From NCBI GenBank assembly GCA_900548115.1, contig URJL01000003.1:17288-81287 (forward strand): a DNA stretch of 64,000 nucleotides, written 5' to 3'. The number at the start of each line of letters is the position of its first letter. Position 1 is the stretch's first letter. The stretch comes from an uncultured Eubacteriales bacterium. Lineage in GTDB: Bacteria; Bacillota; Clostridia; Oscillospirales; CAG-382. The notes beneath the pieces are model-generated. The model worked only from the letters and a program-made list of their open reading frames with translations. It ran no database searches and was not told the DNA's origin. Below are positions 45,278 through 54,555 of this stretch, piece after piece. The position numbers and the translations under genes were made by a program.

Positions 45278-46438
45278 TTACGCGCCGGGTATGGTCATAT
45301 CAAAGTCGATGATACGGGCGAGAATAAAATTCGAAACATACATGCCCTCGGGGGAGAAGGCGTAGCCCTTCTCGGTTCGGCGAATGTGCCCCGAGCGGAT
45401 GAACGGTTCCATTTTGGGAAGATACAACGTCTCGAAATCCCGTCCGAAAAGCTTGTGGAAGGTCTCGAGATCGACGCCGTCGCTCAGCCGCATGCGCAGC
45501 ATGACATATTCGCCGATGCGCGAGGCGCGGGGAATGTCGATCATTTCGTCGATGATGCTCTCGGCTGCCCCCTTTTCGGAAAAGGAGTCGATGTAAAGAC
45601 GCAAGTCTTTTTTAAACGAAAAGCGCTTGCCCGCAAAATACGAGTGCGCCGCGGGACCGATGCCGAGATACTCGTCGCCGTTCCAGTATTTGATGTTGTG
45701 GCGGCAGTAACGGTCCTTTTTGGCAAAATTGGAAATTTCATAATGAAAATAACCGTTTTGCAAAAGCATTTCGCGCGAGACGAAATACATATCGCGTTCC
45801 GTGTCCTCGTCGGGCAGAGGAAGCGTGTCCCGTCGCTCGAAAAAGGGTGTTCCCGGCTCGACCTTCAGCCCGTAAAACGAGATGTGCTCCGCGCCCAGCT
45901 TGAGCGCGGTATTAAGACTGCCGATGAGATCGGCGGGCGACTGTTCGGGAAGCCCGAACATAAGGTCGAGATTGATGTTGTCAAAGCCCGCTTTGCGCGC
46001 CGCGGAAAAGGCGGCGATATTTTCTTTCACATCGTGTACCCGCCCGCAGACCTTCAGGTCGCGGTCGCAGAAGCTCTGCGTGCCGAGACTCAGACGGTTC
46101 ACGCCCGCCTTGCGAAAAGCTTTCAGCTTTTTCGGGTCAACCGTTCCGGGGTTTGCCTCGACCGTGACTTCGGCTTTTTTTGTGACATTGAAATCCCGAT
46201 ACAGCTGATGAAACAGACGGTCGATCTGCTTTTCGTTCAAAAGCGAAGGCGTCCCGCCGCCGAGAAAAACGGTGTCGACCGCATAATCGGCGGTTTGCAG
46301 ACCGTATTCGTCGAGCTGTGCGAAAAGCGCATCAAGATATTCGTTCGGAACTTCGCCTTGCGGGAGCGAATAGAAATCACAATAGAGACATTTTTTCAGG
46401 CAGAACGGGATGTGAATATATAATCCCAGTTTTTTCAT
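45278..46438 (-). CDS. hemW: Radical SAM heme chaperone HemW
   Basis: The 386-residue protein begins LYIHIPFCLKKCLYCDF, with the Fe-S cysteines C13, C17 and C20. It has GGGTPS and the HNIKYW motif, which fits the HNxxYW heme-binding signature of HemW and separates it from true HemN. It binds heme and passes it to respiratory targets. lepA-hemW is a classic Bacillota pair; the gap to lepA is 23 bases. Confidence 0.94.
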   Translation of the reverse strand: MKKLGLYIHIPFCLKKCLYCDFYSLPQGEVPNEYLDALFAQLDEYGLQTADYAVDTVFLGGGTPSLLNEKQIDRLFHQLYRDFNVTKKAEVTVEANPGTVDPKKLKAFRKAGVNRLSLGTQSFCDRDLKVCGRVHDVKENIAAFSAARKAGFDNINLDLMFGLPEQSPADLIGSLNTALKLGAEHISFYGLKVEPGTPFFERRDTLPLPDEDTERDMYFVSREMLLQNGYFHYEISNFAKKDRYCRHNIKYWNGDEYLGIGPAAHSYFAGKRFSFKKDLRLYIDSFSEKGAAESIIDEMIDIPRASRIGEYVMLRMRLSDGVDLETFHKLFGRDFETLYLPKMEPFIRSGHIRRTEKGYAFSPEGMYVSNFILARIIDFDMTIPGA

Positions 46439-46461
46439 AATATCCTCGATTTTTGTAAAAA

Positions 46462-48270
46462 TCAGTCTTCATCAAATTTCAAGACTGCCATGAACGCCTC
46501 CTGCGGCACTTCCACGCTGCCGAAGGAGCGCATGCGCTTTTTGCCTTCTTTCTGCTTTTCAAGAAGCTTTTTCTTTCGGGTGATATCGCCGCCGTAGCAT
46601 TTGGCAAGCACGTCCTTGCGAAGGGCTTTTACCGTTTCGCGGGCGATGACTTTTCCGCCGATCGCCGCCTGAATCGGAATTTCGAAAAGCTGGCGCGGGA
46701 TGTTGTCCTTTAATTTTTCGGCAATGCGGCGGGCGCGCGCATAGGCTTTGTCGGTGTGGACAATGAAGGAGAGCGCGTCGACCGCCTCGCCGTTTAAAAG
46801 AATGTCGAGCTTGACAAGGCTCGAGCGCTCGTAGCCGTTCAGCTCATAGTCGAGCGAGGCATAGCCCTTGCTTCGGGATTTGAGCGCGTCGAAAAAGTCG
46901 TAGACAATCTCATTTAAGGGGAGAAAATAGTGAAGCTCCGCGCGGGTCGGGTCGAGATATTTCATGTCCTTGAAGGTGCCGCGGCGATCCTGACAAAGCT
47001 CCATGATACCGCCGACATATTCGGTCGGCGTGATGATGCTCGCCTTGACGATCGGTTCGCTTGCGAATTCGCATTCGTCGGCGGCGGGGAAATTGGCGGG
47101 GTTGTCGATATAGTATTCACTTCCGTCGTGGCGGGTGATCTTGTAAATAACGCTCGGTGCGGTGGTGATGAGGTCAAGGTTGAATTCGCGCTCCAGGCGC
47201 TCTTCGATGACCTCCATGTGCAAAAGCCCCAAAAAGCCGCAGCGGAAGCCGAAGCCCAGCGCAACCGATGTCTCGGGCTCGAAGGTGAGCGAAGCGTCGT
47301 TGAGACAAAGCTTTTCGAGCGCGTCGCGAAGATCGCCGTAGCGCGCGCCGTCGGCGGGATAAATACCGCTGAACACGACAGGCAGCGCCTTTTTAAATCC
47401 GGGCAGCGCTTCCGAGGCGGGATTGTCGCGCAGCGTTACGGTATCGCCGACGCGCGTGTCCGAAACGGTTTTGATGGCGGCGGTGATATAGCCGACCTCG
47501 CCCGCATACAAGACGTCGGTCTTCGAAAGACCGAAGGGGCGAAGAAAGCCGACTTCGTTTACTTCGTAGGTGATGCCGTTCGACATCATTTGAATGACGT
47601 CGCCCGCTCTTACCGCACCGTCGTACAGACGGATATAGACGACGACGCCGCGGTACGAGTCGTAATAGGAGTCGAAGATCAAAGCCTTTAACGGCTTGTC
47701 GGAATCACCCTTCGGCGCGGGGATCGTTTTTACGACCTGTTCGAGCACCTTGTCGATGTTGATGCCCGCCTTTGCCGAAACGCAGGGCGCTTCGTCGGCG
47801 GGAATGCCGATGACATCCTCCACCTCTTTTTTCACCTTTTCGGGATCGGCGGAGGGAAGGTCGATCTTGTTAATGACGGGAACGATCTCAAGATCGTTGT
47901 CGAAGGCAAGATAAGCGTTCGCCATGGTCTGCGCTTCGATGCCCTGCGTCGCGTCGATGACGAGCAGTGCGCCTTCACACGCTTTGAGCGAGCGCGACAC
48001 TTCGTAGTTAAAGTCGACGTGACCGGGGGTGTCGATCAGGTTGAGAATATAGTGTTCGCCCTCGTAGGTGTAATCCAGCTTTACGGCGCGCGCCTTGATG
48101 GTGATGCCGCGTTCGCGCTCGAGATCCATGTTGTCGAGAAGCTGATCTTCCATCTCGCGCTTTGCCACCGTGTCGGTAAGCTCCAGAATGCGGTCGGCAA
48201 GCGTCGATTTTCCGTGGTCGATGTGGGCGATGATACAGAAATTGCGAATATGCGATAAATCCTTGGACAT
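46462..48270 (-). CDS. lepA: Elongation factor 4 (LepA)
   Basis: The 602-residue GTPase begins with the P-loop AHIDHGKSTLADRILELT. G3 is DTPGHVDF and G4 is NKIDLPSA. The LepA-specific C-terminal domain includes DILLNGEAVDALSFIVHTDK and GGDITRKKKLLEKQKEGKKR. Length is normal. EF4 acts on elongating or initiating ribosomes under stress. It is the first gene of lepA-hemW-birA-cdaA-cdaR-flavoprotein and has its own promoter. Confidence 0.97.
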   Translation of the reverse strand: MSKDLSHIRNFCIIAHIDHGKSTLADRILELTDTVAKREMEDQLLDNMDLERERGITIKARAVKLDYTYEGEHYILNLIDTPGHVDFNYEVSRSLKACEGALLVIDATQGIEAQTMANAYLAFDNDLEIVPVINKIDLPSADPEKVKKEVEDVIGIPADEAPCVSAKAGINIDKVLEQVVKTIPAPKGDSDKPLKALIFDSYYDSYRGVVVYIRLYDGAVRAGDVIQMMSNGITYEVNEVGFLRPFGLSKTDVLYAGEVGYITAAIKTVSDTRVGDTVTLRDNPASEALPGFKKALPVVFSGIYPADGARYGDLRDALEKLCLNDASLTFEPETSVALGFGFRCGFLGLLHMEVIEERLEREFNLDLITTAPSVIYKITRHDGSEYYIDNPANFPAADECEFASEPIVKASIITPTEYVGGIMELCQDRRGTFKDMKYLDPTRAELHYFLPLNEIVYDFFDALKSRSKGYASLDYELNGYERSSLVKLDILLNGEAVDALSFIVHTDKAYARARRIAEKLKDNIPRQLFEIPIQAAIGGKVIARETVKALRKDVLAKCYGGDITRKKKLLEKQKEGKKRMRSFGSVEVPQEAFMAVLKFDED

Positions 48271-48359
48271 TGTCGTTCGGGAATCCTTTCGGTCATTTTT
48301 TCTGCGGTGAACAAAGGGCGGGAAAACGAAAGAATCGCCCTTTTACAAATAACTATATA

Positions 48360-48388
48360 ATTATATACCAAAACCCGCGTTTGCGCAA
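48360..48388 (-). promoter_or_regulatory. Sigma-A promoter of lepA
   Basis: On the minus strand: TTGCGC (48388-48383), 17-base spacer, TATAAT (48365-48360). Confidence 0.65.
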
Positions 48389-48428
48389 GGGGAAAGAGGA
48401 TATTTTTTGACACTTTTTCAAAATTCTC

Positions 48429-48457
48429 TTGCATAAATACGGGAATTGTTTTATAAT
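48429..48457 (+). promoter_or_regulatory. Sigma-A promoter of the cysteine desulfurase-murE unit
   Basis: TTGCAT (48429-48434), 17-base spacer, TATAAT (48452-48457), divergent from the lepA promoter. Confidence 0.85.
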
Positions 48458-48520
48458 GGTCGCATAGAATGGCGGTGAGGAATATCAAACAACGCCGCCC
48501 TTAAAACCGAGGAATTTACT

Positions 48521-49657
48521 ATGATTTATTTGGATAACGCCGCCACGACCCGTGTTTCGGAGGCGGCGGCACGAGAGGCTGTGCGCGTCATGCGCGACGC
48601 CTACGGCAACCCTTCGAGCGTGCACGACTTCGGATACGAATCGGCAAAGGCGTTAAAGAGCGCGCGCAAAGCGGTTCTGTCGGCACTCGGCAGTAACGAT
48701 CGGGGGGACGAACTGTTTTTTACATCGGGCGGAACCGAGTCGAACAATCTTGCGATTTTTGGAGCGCTCAAAACCCACCGCCACGGTGGGAAAACCGTTT
48801 TCTTCTCCGATTCGGAGCATGCGTCGAATTACCGTATCGCACAGACGCTTGCCGAAAACGGGTATAACGTGCGCTTTATCCCCACAAGGGGCGGAAAGCT
48901 CGACCTTGATTTCTGCCGCGAAAACTTTTCGAAGGATACCGTTTTGATCTCCTGCATGTGCGCCAACAACGAAACGGGCGCACTTTACGATATTGCGGCG
49001 CTGAATGAGCTTCGAAACGCGCTTTGCCCCGCGACGATTCTGCACACCGACGGCGTCCAGGCTTTCTGCAAGACCGACTTTTCGCTCTGCTCGACGGGCG
49101 CTGACCTCATTTCGGTCAGCGGGCACAAGATCCACGCGCCGAAGGGCGTGGGCGCATTGTACGTAAAAAAAGGAGTGCGCATTGCGGGCATTCTTTGCGG
49201 AGGAGGGCAGGAAAAGGACATCCGCCCGGGAACCGAAGCACTGCCATCGATCTGTGCGACGGCGGTCGCGGCGGAGGAGGTAAACCGCGCCGAAAACCGC
49301 GCGCATGTTGCGTACCTTGCACGGTATCTTTCCGAAAGGATTGCGGCGGAATTGCCCGAGGTGACGGAAAACCGTCCCGCGGCGGCACTGCCGTATGTCG
49401 TTTCGCTGACGCTTCCGTCCGTAAAAAGCGAAGTGATGCTGCGCTATCTTTCGGCAAAAGAAATTTACGTCTCGGCAGGCTCCGCCTGCTCATCCAAGCA
49501 TCGCGAAAACCGTGTTCTTTCTGCGTTCGGACTGGATCCGAAAAGTGCTGACTGCACGATTCGCGTAAGCTTTTGCGAAACCAACACGACCGAAGAGATC
49601 GACACCTTTGTCGGGGCGCTGCGCGACGGGATCCGCTCGCTCGCGTCGCTTCGGTAA
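48521..49657 (+). CDS. Cysteine desulfurase (NifS/IscS family)
   Basis: The 378-residue PLP enzyme opens MIYLDNAATTRVSEAA. It has FTSGGTESNNLAIFG for cofactor binding, the PLP lysine in VSGHKIHAPKG and the catalytic cysteine in SAGSACSSKHRENR. It frees sulfur from cysteine for Fe-S clusters or tRNA thiolation. No iscU or thiI neighbour is present to show which pathway; murE follows by 18 bases. The long loop around the cysteine is of the class I (IscS-like) form. Confidence 0.95.
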   Translation: MIYLDNAATTRVSEAAAREAVRVMRDAYGNPSSVHDFGYESAKALKSARKAVLSALGSNDRGDELFFTSGGTESNNLAIFGALKTHRHGGKTVFFSDSEHASNYRIAQTLAENGYNVRFIPTRGGKLDLDFCRENFSKDTVLISCMCANNETGALYDIAALNELRNALCPATILHTDGVQAFCKTDFSLCSTGADLISVSGHKIHAPKGVGALYVKKGVRIAGILCGGGQEKDIRPGTEALPSICATAVAAEEVNRAENRAHVAYLARYLSERIAAELPEVTENRPAAALPYVVSLTLPSVKSEVMLRYLSAKEIYVSAGSACSSKHRENRVLSAFGLDPKSADCTIRVSFCETNTTEEIDTFVGALRDGIRSLASLR

Positions 49658-49675
49658 AGCGAAAAGGAGAAAAAT

Positions 49676-51169
49676 ATGACGCTTGATTCGGCAAAAACAG
49701 CGCTGGGAGCGCTCCTAACCAAAGAACATATCGGTGGGAAACCCGAATTCACATCACTTTGCTATGATTCAAGAAAGGCGACCGACGGTGCGCTTTTCGT
49801 ATGCCTTGTCGGAGCGCTTTCCGACGGACACAAATTCATACTCTCCGCCGTCTCGGCGGGCGCTTCGGGACTGGTCGTTTCGGACGAGGGGGCATATGAC
49901 GCGGCGGTGCGGGAACATCCCGAATGTACGGTGCTGCTCGTATCCGACACACGGCGCGCGCTTGCGCTCCTGGCGGCGTTGTTTTTCGATTATCCCGCAA
50001 AATCCCTCTTTACGGTAGGAATTACGGGAACAAAGGGAAAGACCAGCACCTCGTTCATGATTCGTGCCATACTGAAAAACGCCGGCTTTTCGGTCGGTGT
50101 TATCGGAACGACGGGAATCTATTACGGCGATCGATACGAATACATCGACAATTCCACACCGGAAAGCTATGAATTGCACCGTATATTCCGTGAAATGGTA
50201 AATAACGGCATTACGCATGTCGTTATGGAGGTCTCATCGCAGGCGCTGATGATGCACCGAACCTACGGGATCGACTTTGACATCGGCGTTTTTACCAACA
50301 TTTCGCCCGACCATATCGGGCAGCACGAGCACTCCGATTTCGAACAATATCTTGCGTGCAAGCTCATGCTTTTTGCGCAGTGTAAAAAAGCGGTGATCAA
50401 CGCGGATACCGACCGCGTCTCCGACGTAAGGAACGCAATCGGAAAGGCGAATATTCCGTATGTAACCTATGCCGTTCATGATGAAAATGCCGATTTCTTC
50501 GGAGAAAACGCCTCCTTCGAAATTACCGACTGCCTGTCGACTTCGTTTGATATACGCGGACTCGGACGGGTTCATGTCAACACGCCCGGCGAGTTTTCGG
50601 TGTACAACGCCCTTGCGGCGGCAAGTGTTTCCATGACGGCGGGCGCCGCTTTTTCCGATGTGCAAAGCGGTCTTCGGGAGGTTCATGTCTTCGGAAGGGT
50701 CGAACCGGTGCGCCACCCGCGCTGCCCCTTCGCCGTCATCATCGACTATGCGCATAATGCGCTGAGCCTTGAAAGCCTTTACCGCTCGATCATGAGCTAT
50801 CATCCGAAGCGCATTCTCACCGTGTTCGGTTGCGGCGGCGACCGTTCCAAGCTTCGCCGCTACGATATGGGCGAGATCGCGGGAAAATACTCCGATCTTT
50901 CGTTTATCACGTCGGACAATCCGCGCACCGAGAAAGTATCGGATATAATTTCCGACATTTTAGTAGGAATAAAAAAAACAAGCGGCGCGTACGTCATTAT
51001 CGAAGACCGAAAAGAGGCGATCTGCCGCGCACTTTCCGAAGCCAAGACGGGTGACATTGTTCTTTTGGTCGGAAAGGGCAATCAGCTTTATGAGGAGATC
51101 GGACACGAAAAGATCCCGTTTGATGAACGTGAGGTTGTGAAGGAGTATTTTGATTCGCTCAAAAACTAA
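49676..51169 (+). CDS. murE: UDP-MurNAc-tripeptide synthetase MurE, meso-DAP type
   Basis: The 497-residue Mur ligase has the ATP site GITGTKGKTSTSFM and the UDP-MurNAc-binding N-domain (SLCYDSRKATDGALFVCL). The specificity motif is SDNPRTE: DNPR marks addition of meso-diaminopimelate as opposed to lysine. It therefore predicts an A1-gamma-type wall. RBS AAAAGGAG is ideal. The gene is away from the dcw cluster and paired with a cysteine desulfurase, so it may be a second copy or a scattered single copy. A terminator follows. Confidence 0.93.
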   Translation: MTLDSAKTALGALLTKEHIGGKPEFTSLCYDSRKATDGALFVCLVGALSDGHKFILSAVSAGASGLVVSDEGAYDAAVREHPECTVLLVSDTRRALALLAALFFDYPAKSLFTVGITGTKGKTSTSFMIRAILKNAGFSVGVIGTTGIYYGDRYEYIDNSTPESYELHRIFREMVNNGITHVVMEVSSQALMMHRTYGIDFDIGVFTNISPDHIGQHEHSDFEQYLACKLMLFAQCKKAVINADTDRVSDVRNAIGKANIPYVTYAVHDENADFFGENASFEITDCLSTSFDIRGLGRVHVNTPGEFSVYNALAAASVSMTAGAAFSDVQSGLREVHVFGRVEPVRHPRCPFAVIIDYAHNALSLESLYRSIMSYHPKRILTVFGCGGDRSKLRRYDMGEIAGKYSDLSFITSDNPRTEKVSDIISDILVGIKKTSGAYVIIEDRKEAICRALSEAKTGDIVLLVGKGNQLYEEIGHEKIPFDEREVVKEYFDSLKN

Positions 51170-51188
51170 AACACAGTAAAACAATAGG

Positions 51189-51222
51189 AAAAGTCCCGTC
51201 TTTCGGCGGGACTTTATTTTTG
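51189..51222. terminator. Terminator between murE and the serine hydrolase
   Basis: A stem AAAGTCCCG / CGGGACTTT (51190-51198 with 51207-51215), extended inward by two more pairs. ATTTTTG follows on the plus strand and a T-rich stretch on the minus strand, so it can serve both convergent genes. Confidence 0.85.
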
Positions 51223-51237
51223 AATAAAAAGAACCGG

Positions 51238-52401
51238 TCAATACAGGCGGTTTCCTCCCGAATTTTGCTTTTCTTTGCAGATCTCGAAAAGCTCCTCCAT
51301 GCGTTTTCCGCCGCGGGAATATCCGAGGTCAAGCTCCAGCGCGGGAACAATCAGGTCGCGTGTCTCCTGATTCGGCGAACCGAGAACGTGCTGGGCGTAA
51401 TAGACCGAGTATTCGTGTTCGATCGACGTCGCACAGTAAGCGCCCGCCGCTCCGCCCCAACCGAAGTCATACACTTCGGAACCGGCAAGCGGACAGCGCA
51501 CACCCAAGCCGTAGCCGTAGCCGCGATAAACGAGCGGATAATCCTTCAGTGCCTGTACCGAAAGATGGTTTTGCCGCATAAGATCGATCGTTTCGCGTTT
51601 CAAAATCGTTGCGGTGCGAAGTGATTCCAAAAGGCGCACATAATCCTCGGTCGATGAGATACAACCGGCCCCGCCGCTGTCGTATTCCGTGCCGACGCGG
51701 TAGCCGCAACACAGTTTTTCAAGCGGAATATATTTGCCGTCCTGATAATAATACTGCGCCGCTATGTTTTGTTCGTCAACATCATGCGCATGAAAAGTCG
51801 AATGCTCCATGCCGCAGCGGTCAAAGATGCGTTTTTTTACGTAATCGCGGAAAAGTTCACCCGATACGACTTCTGTTACCGCCGCGAGCGCGTCGTGGCA
51901 GAGACTGTAAAAGTAGTGCGTTCCCGGCTCAAACAGAAGCGTATCCTTGGCAAGATAGTTCATGGACTCGACCGTCGGGCAGCGACCGCTTGTGTCTTTC
52001 TTCGCGTCGCGCCAGTTGTCGGTATCAAAATTGTAGGTAAGCCCCGCCGACATGGTAAAAAGATGTTCGATCGTCATGCGATTTTTCGGCACATGCGGCG
52101 TTACTCCCTCCGCTTCCTTGATCAGCGTGTTTCGAAAGGCGGGAAGATATTTTTCCACGGGATCGTTAAGCGCCAGCTTTTCGTCCTCGATAAGGCTCAT
52201 TGCCGCCGTCACTGTGATGACCTTGGAGCAGGAATAAATGTTGTATAGCTCTCTTCCCGCAAGCGGAACTTTTTTCTCCTCGTCCGCATAACCGTACAGC
52301 CTGCGATATATCTCTTTTCCCTTGTGATAGACCAGAAGATCGTAGGACGGGACATTCATCTCTTCAAAAAGTGACAAGACTCTTTCAATATGTTCGAACA
52401 T
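51238..52401 (-). CDS. Serine hydrolase of the beta-lactamase class C/esterase family (copy 2)
   Basis: The 387-residue protein has the SxxK motif in YSCSK (S57, K60), a YSL (Y165) at the YxN position, and GWGGAAG at the KTG/HGG position. There is no signal peptide, so it is cytosolic and unlikely to be a resistance beta-lactamase. Family members act as esterases, D-peptidases or acyltransferases. It is a clear paralogue of the next upstream gene, aligning from the first residues (both have S57 and K60), separated by 14 bases, and arose by tandem duplication. Substrate unknown. Confidence 0.88.
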   Translation of the reverse strand: MFEHIERVLSLFEEMNVPSYDLLVYHKGKEIYRRLYGYADEEKKVPLAGRELYNIYSCSKVITVTAAMSLIEDEKLALNDPVEKYLPAFRNTLIKEAEGVTPHVPKNRMTIEHLFTMSAGLTYNFDTDNWRDAKKDTSGRCPTVESMNYLAKDTLLFEPGTHYFYSLCHDALAAVTEVVSGELFRDYVKKRIFDRCGMEHSTFHAHDVDEQNIAAQYYYQDGKYIPLEKLCCGYRVGTEYDSGGAGCISSTEDYVRLLESLRTATILKRETIDLMRQNHLSVQALKDYPLVYRGYGYGLGVRCPLAGSEVYDFGWGGAAGAYCATSIEHEYSVYYAQHVLGSPNQETRDLIVPALELDLGYSRGGKRMEELFEICKEKQNSGGNRLY

Positions 52402-52415
52402 AGAGATTCCTCTTT

Positions 52416-53501
52416 TCAGTTTTCTTCAATGTCGGCGCGCACGGCGGCGGGCAGACGGAATCTTCCCTCCGAGGTCGGACAGTCCAGCGCGTGCTGGGCA
52501 AGGAAAAACGTGTATTCGTGTCCCATATCGACGGCGGCAAACGAGCGCGCCGCGCCGTCCCAGCCGAAATCGCTCACATCCGAGCCTGCTTTTTCACAGC
52601 GGACGCCGAGCCCGTAGCCGTAATCCGCGCCGAGCATCATATCGCGAAGCGCGTTCGAGCAAAGCCGGTTTTCGTGCATTTTGCGGACGGTGCTCTCTTT
52701 CAGGAGCGTTCCCGTACGGATCGCTTCGAGAAAACGGATATAATCGTCCGAGGTCGAGCGACAGCCCGCACCGCCGCTGTCGTACTCGGTTCCGAAGGCG
52801 AAATATTGCAGCTCCTTGCCGCACGATTCGTACCGATTTGTTTCCCCGTTGTAAATATACTGCGCCGCCATGCGGTCGTAATCGACGCGATCGGCGCGAT
52901 AGGTGCTGTTTTCCATACCGAGAACGTCAAACACCGCTTCCTGCATATAATCGGCGAAGCGCTTGCCGACGATCACCTCGCACACCGCCGCGATCATATC
53001 GTGGCAAAGGCTGTAACGATAGTGCTGTCCCGGATCAAAAACCAGCGGGTCTTTGGCAAGATAGCGTGGGAAAACGGTCGTGGGACAAGTGCCGTTTGTG
53101 TCGCGCACCGCGTCGAGACAGTTTTTCGTATTATAATCGTATGTAAGCCCCGCCGTCATCGAAAAAAGGTCGCCCATGCGCATCGCGCGGGCGGGACGGC
53201 GAAGCGTATCGCCGTCGAGTACCTTCACGCCCGCAAAGGCGGGGAGATATTTCATAACGGGGTCGCAAAGCAAAAATTTGCCCTTTTCCCACAGCAAAAG
53301 CGCTCCCGCGACCGTGAAAAACTTGGAGCAGGAGTAAAGATTATATTGCTCGTGTCCGTTTATCGGCTTTGTTTTTTCATAATCCGAAAAACCGTGAAAG
53401 CGCCGATATACTTCCTTTCCGCGGTAAAATATGCGCGCGTCGTAAAGCGGAACGCGGGCGGCGTATTCGTCCATAAGGGCATCAAAATGCCGAAATTTCA
53501 T
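52416..53501 (-). CDS. Serine hydrolase of the beta-lactamase class C/esterase family (copy 1)
   Basis: A start at ATG 53501 (AGAGG about 11 bases upstream) aligns its N-terminus with the downstream paralogue and gives 361 residues. SxxK is in YSCSK (S57, K60), the tyrosine is in YRYSLCHD, and FGWDGAARS stands at the third motif, where the paralogue has GWGGAAG. It has no signal peptide. It follows an oxidoreductase by 31 bases in the asnB-GNAT-oxidoreductase run. The two hydrolases may have split roles, for example deacylation of two related products. Confidence 0.87.
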   Translation of the reverse strand: MKFRHFDALMDEYAARVPLYDARIFYRGKEVYRRFHGFSDYEKTKPINGHEQYNLYSCSKFFTVAGALLLWEKGKFLLCDPVMKYLPAFAGVKVLDGDTLRRPARAMRMGDLFSMTAGLTYDYNTKNCLDAVRDTNGTCPTTVFPRYLAKDPLVFDPGQHYRYSLCHDMIAAVCEVIVGKRFADYMQEAVFDVLGMENSTYRADRVDYDRMAAQYIYNGETNRYESCGKELQYFAFGTEYDSGGAGCRSTSDDYIRFLEAIRTGTLLKESTVRKMHENRLCSNALRDMMLGADYGYGLGVRCEKAGSDVSDFGWDGAARSFAAVDMGHEYTFFLAQHALDCPTSEGRFRLPAAVRADIEEN

Positions 53502-53532
53502 ACGATTCAGAACCTCTTTTCGCATTTTTATA

Positions 53533-54531
53533 TTATCTTTCGTCCGACGGGAAACGCACGGCATTTTGACGACGAATCTCGTCGATTATTTCCATGGCGA
53601 GCTCGGAAACGGCAAGCTCCTCTCGAAAATCGCGCTTGCCGCTTATACAGTCGCAGAAAGCGTAAAGCTCGCATACCATATTGTTTTCGGGGGGCACAAG
53701 ATCGCACGGCTCGGGCTTGCCGCATCGCGGCACAAACGAGACCGATGAGACCTTGGAAAGAGCCTTTCCGAACCAAATTTCCCCCTCTTCGCCGCGAATA
53801 AAGCTCGGCTGTGCCGCCTCGGTGATTTTGGAGTAGACGACCTGCGCCGTCATTTCGCCGTAATCGAGGATCGCCTCGCCCTGCCCTTCAAAGCCGTTCT
53901 GCAAAAAGACGGAATGTGAAAGGAGCTTTTTCGGACGTCCGAAAAGGCGGGCGCAAAGATGGATCGGATACACGCCGATATCCATGACGGCGGCGTTGGA
54001 AAGAGACGGGTCAAAGGCGTTGGTCATGATCCCCGCCTTAAAGCGGTCGTATCGCGAGGAATATTGCGAATATTCGAACATCGCACGGCGAAGCTTGCCG
54101 CAGCGGGGCAGAAGCGAACGAATAAGCTCAAACGACGGGTCGTATGCGGGGCGCATTGCCTCCAAAAGGACTTTGCCGTGGGCAAGAGCCGTATCGCGAA
54201 GGGCGCGAAACTCCGAAACGTTCGAAGTGATCGGCTTTTCGCACAAAACGTGTTTTCCCGCCGCAAGGAGCGCCGCCGATTGCGAAAAATGGCAGAAGTT
54301 CGGACTGGCGACATAGGCGGCGTTGAAAAGTTCGCTCTTGCAAAAATCGTCAAAATCGTCAAAAACGGCGGGAATGCCGTGCTTTTTTGCAAAGTCTTCG
54401 CCCGTTTCGCGCTTGCGGGAAAAAACGGCGGCAAGCGGTATTTCGGCGCGCTTTGCCGCGTCGCACAAAAGATCGCTGATAAAATTCGTCCCGACAATGC
54501 CGAGACGAACGGGAGAATCGGTTGAGCTCAT
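53533..54531 (-). CDS. Gfo/Idh/MocA-family oxidoreductase
   Basis: From ATG 54531 (TAAGGAG upstream) the protein has 332 residues. The Rossmann start is RLGIVGTNFISD, in which the third glycine of GxGxxG is changed, and the family motif is CEKPI near residue 95. AVMDIGVYPIHL holds the usual DxGxxxxxH catalytic block. It resembles YvaA/dihydrodiol-dehydrogenase-like members. It is distinct from the two oxidoreductases at 4-6 kb and sits with serine hydrolases, asnB and GNAT. Substrate unknown. Confidence 0.9.
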   Translation of the reverse strand: MSSTDSPVRLGIVGTNFISDLLCDAAKRAEIPLAAVFSRKRETGEDFAKKHGIPAVFDDFDDFCKSELFNAAYVASPNFCHFSQSAALLAAGKHVLCEKPITSNVSEFRALRDTALAHGKVLLEAMRPAYDPSFELIRSLLPRCGKLRRAMFEYSQYSSRYDRFKAGIMTNAFDPSLSNAAVMDIGVYPIHLCARLFGRPKKLLSHSVFLQNGFEGQGEAILDYGEMTAQVVYSKITEAAQPSFIRGEEGEIWFGKALSKVSSVSFVPRCGKPEPCDLVPPENNMVCELYAFCDCISGKRDFREELAVSELAMEIIDEIRRQNAVRFPSDER

Positions 54532-54555
54532 AAAGTTCTCCTTAAGATACAAAAC

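Noticed and set aside
45386..46423. 345-codon plus-strand frame over hemW
   Set aside because: HemW with its CX3CX2C and HNxxYW motifs is on the other strand; the frame has no RBS.
51238..53501. Antibiotic resistance beta-lactamases
   Set aside because: Both proteins lack signal peptides and the YxN and KTG motifs of true class C enzymes; esterase or peptidase roles fit better.
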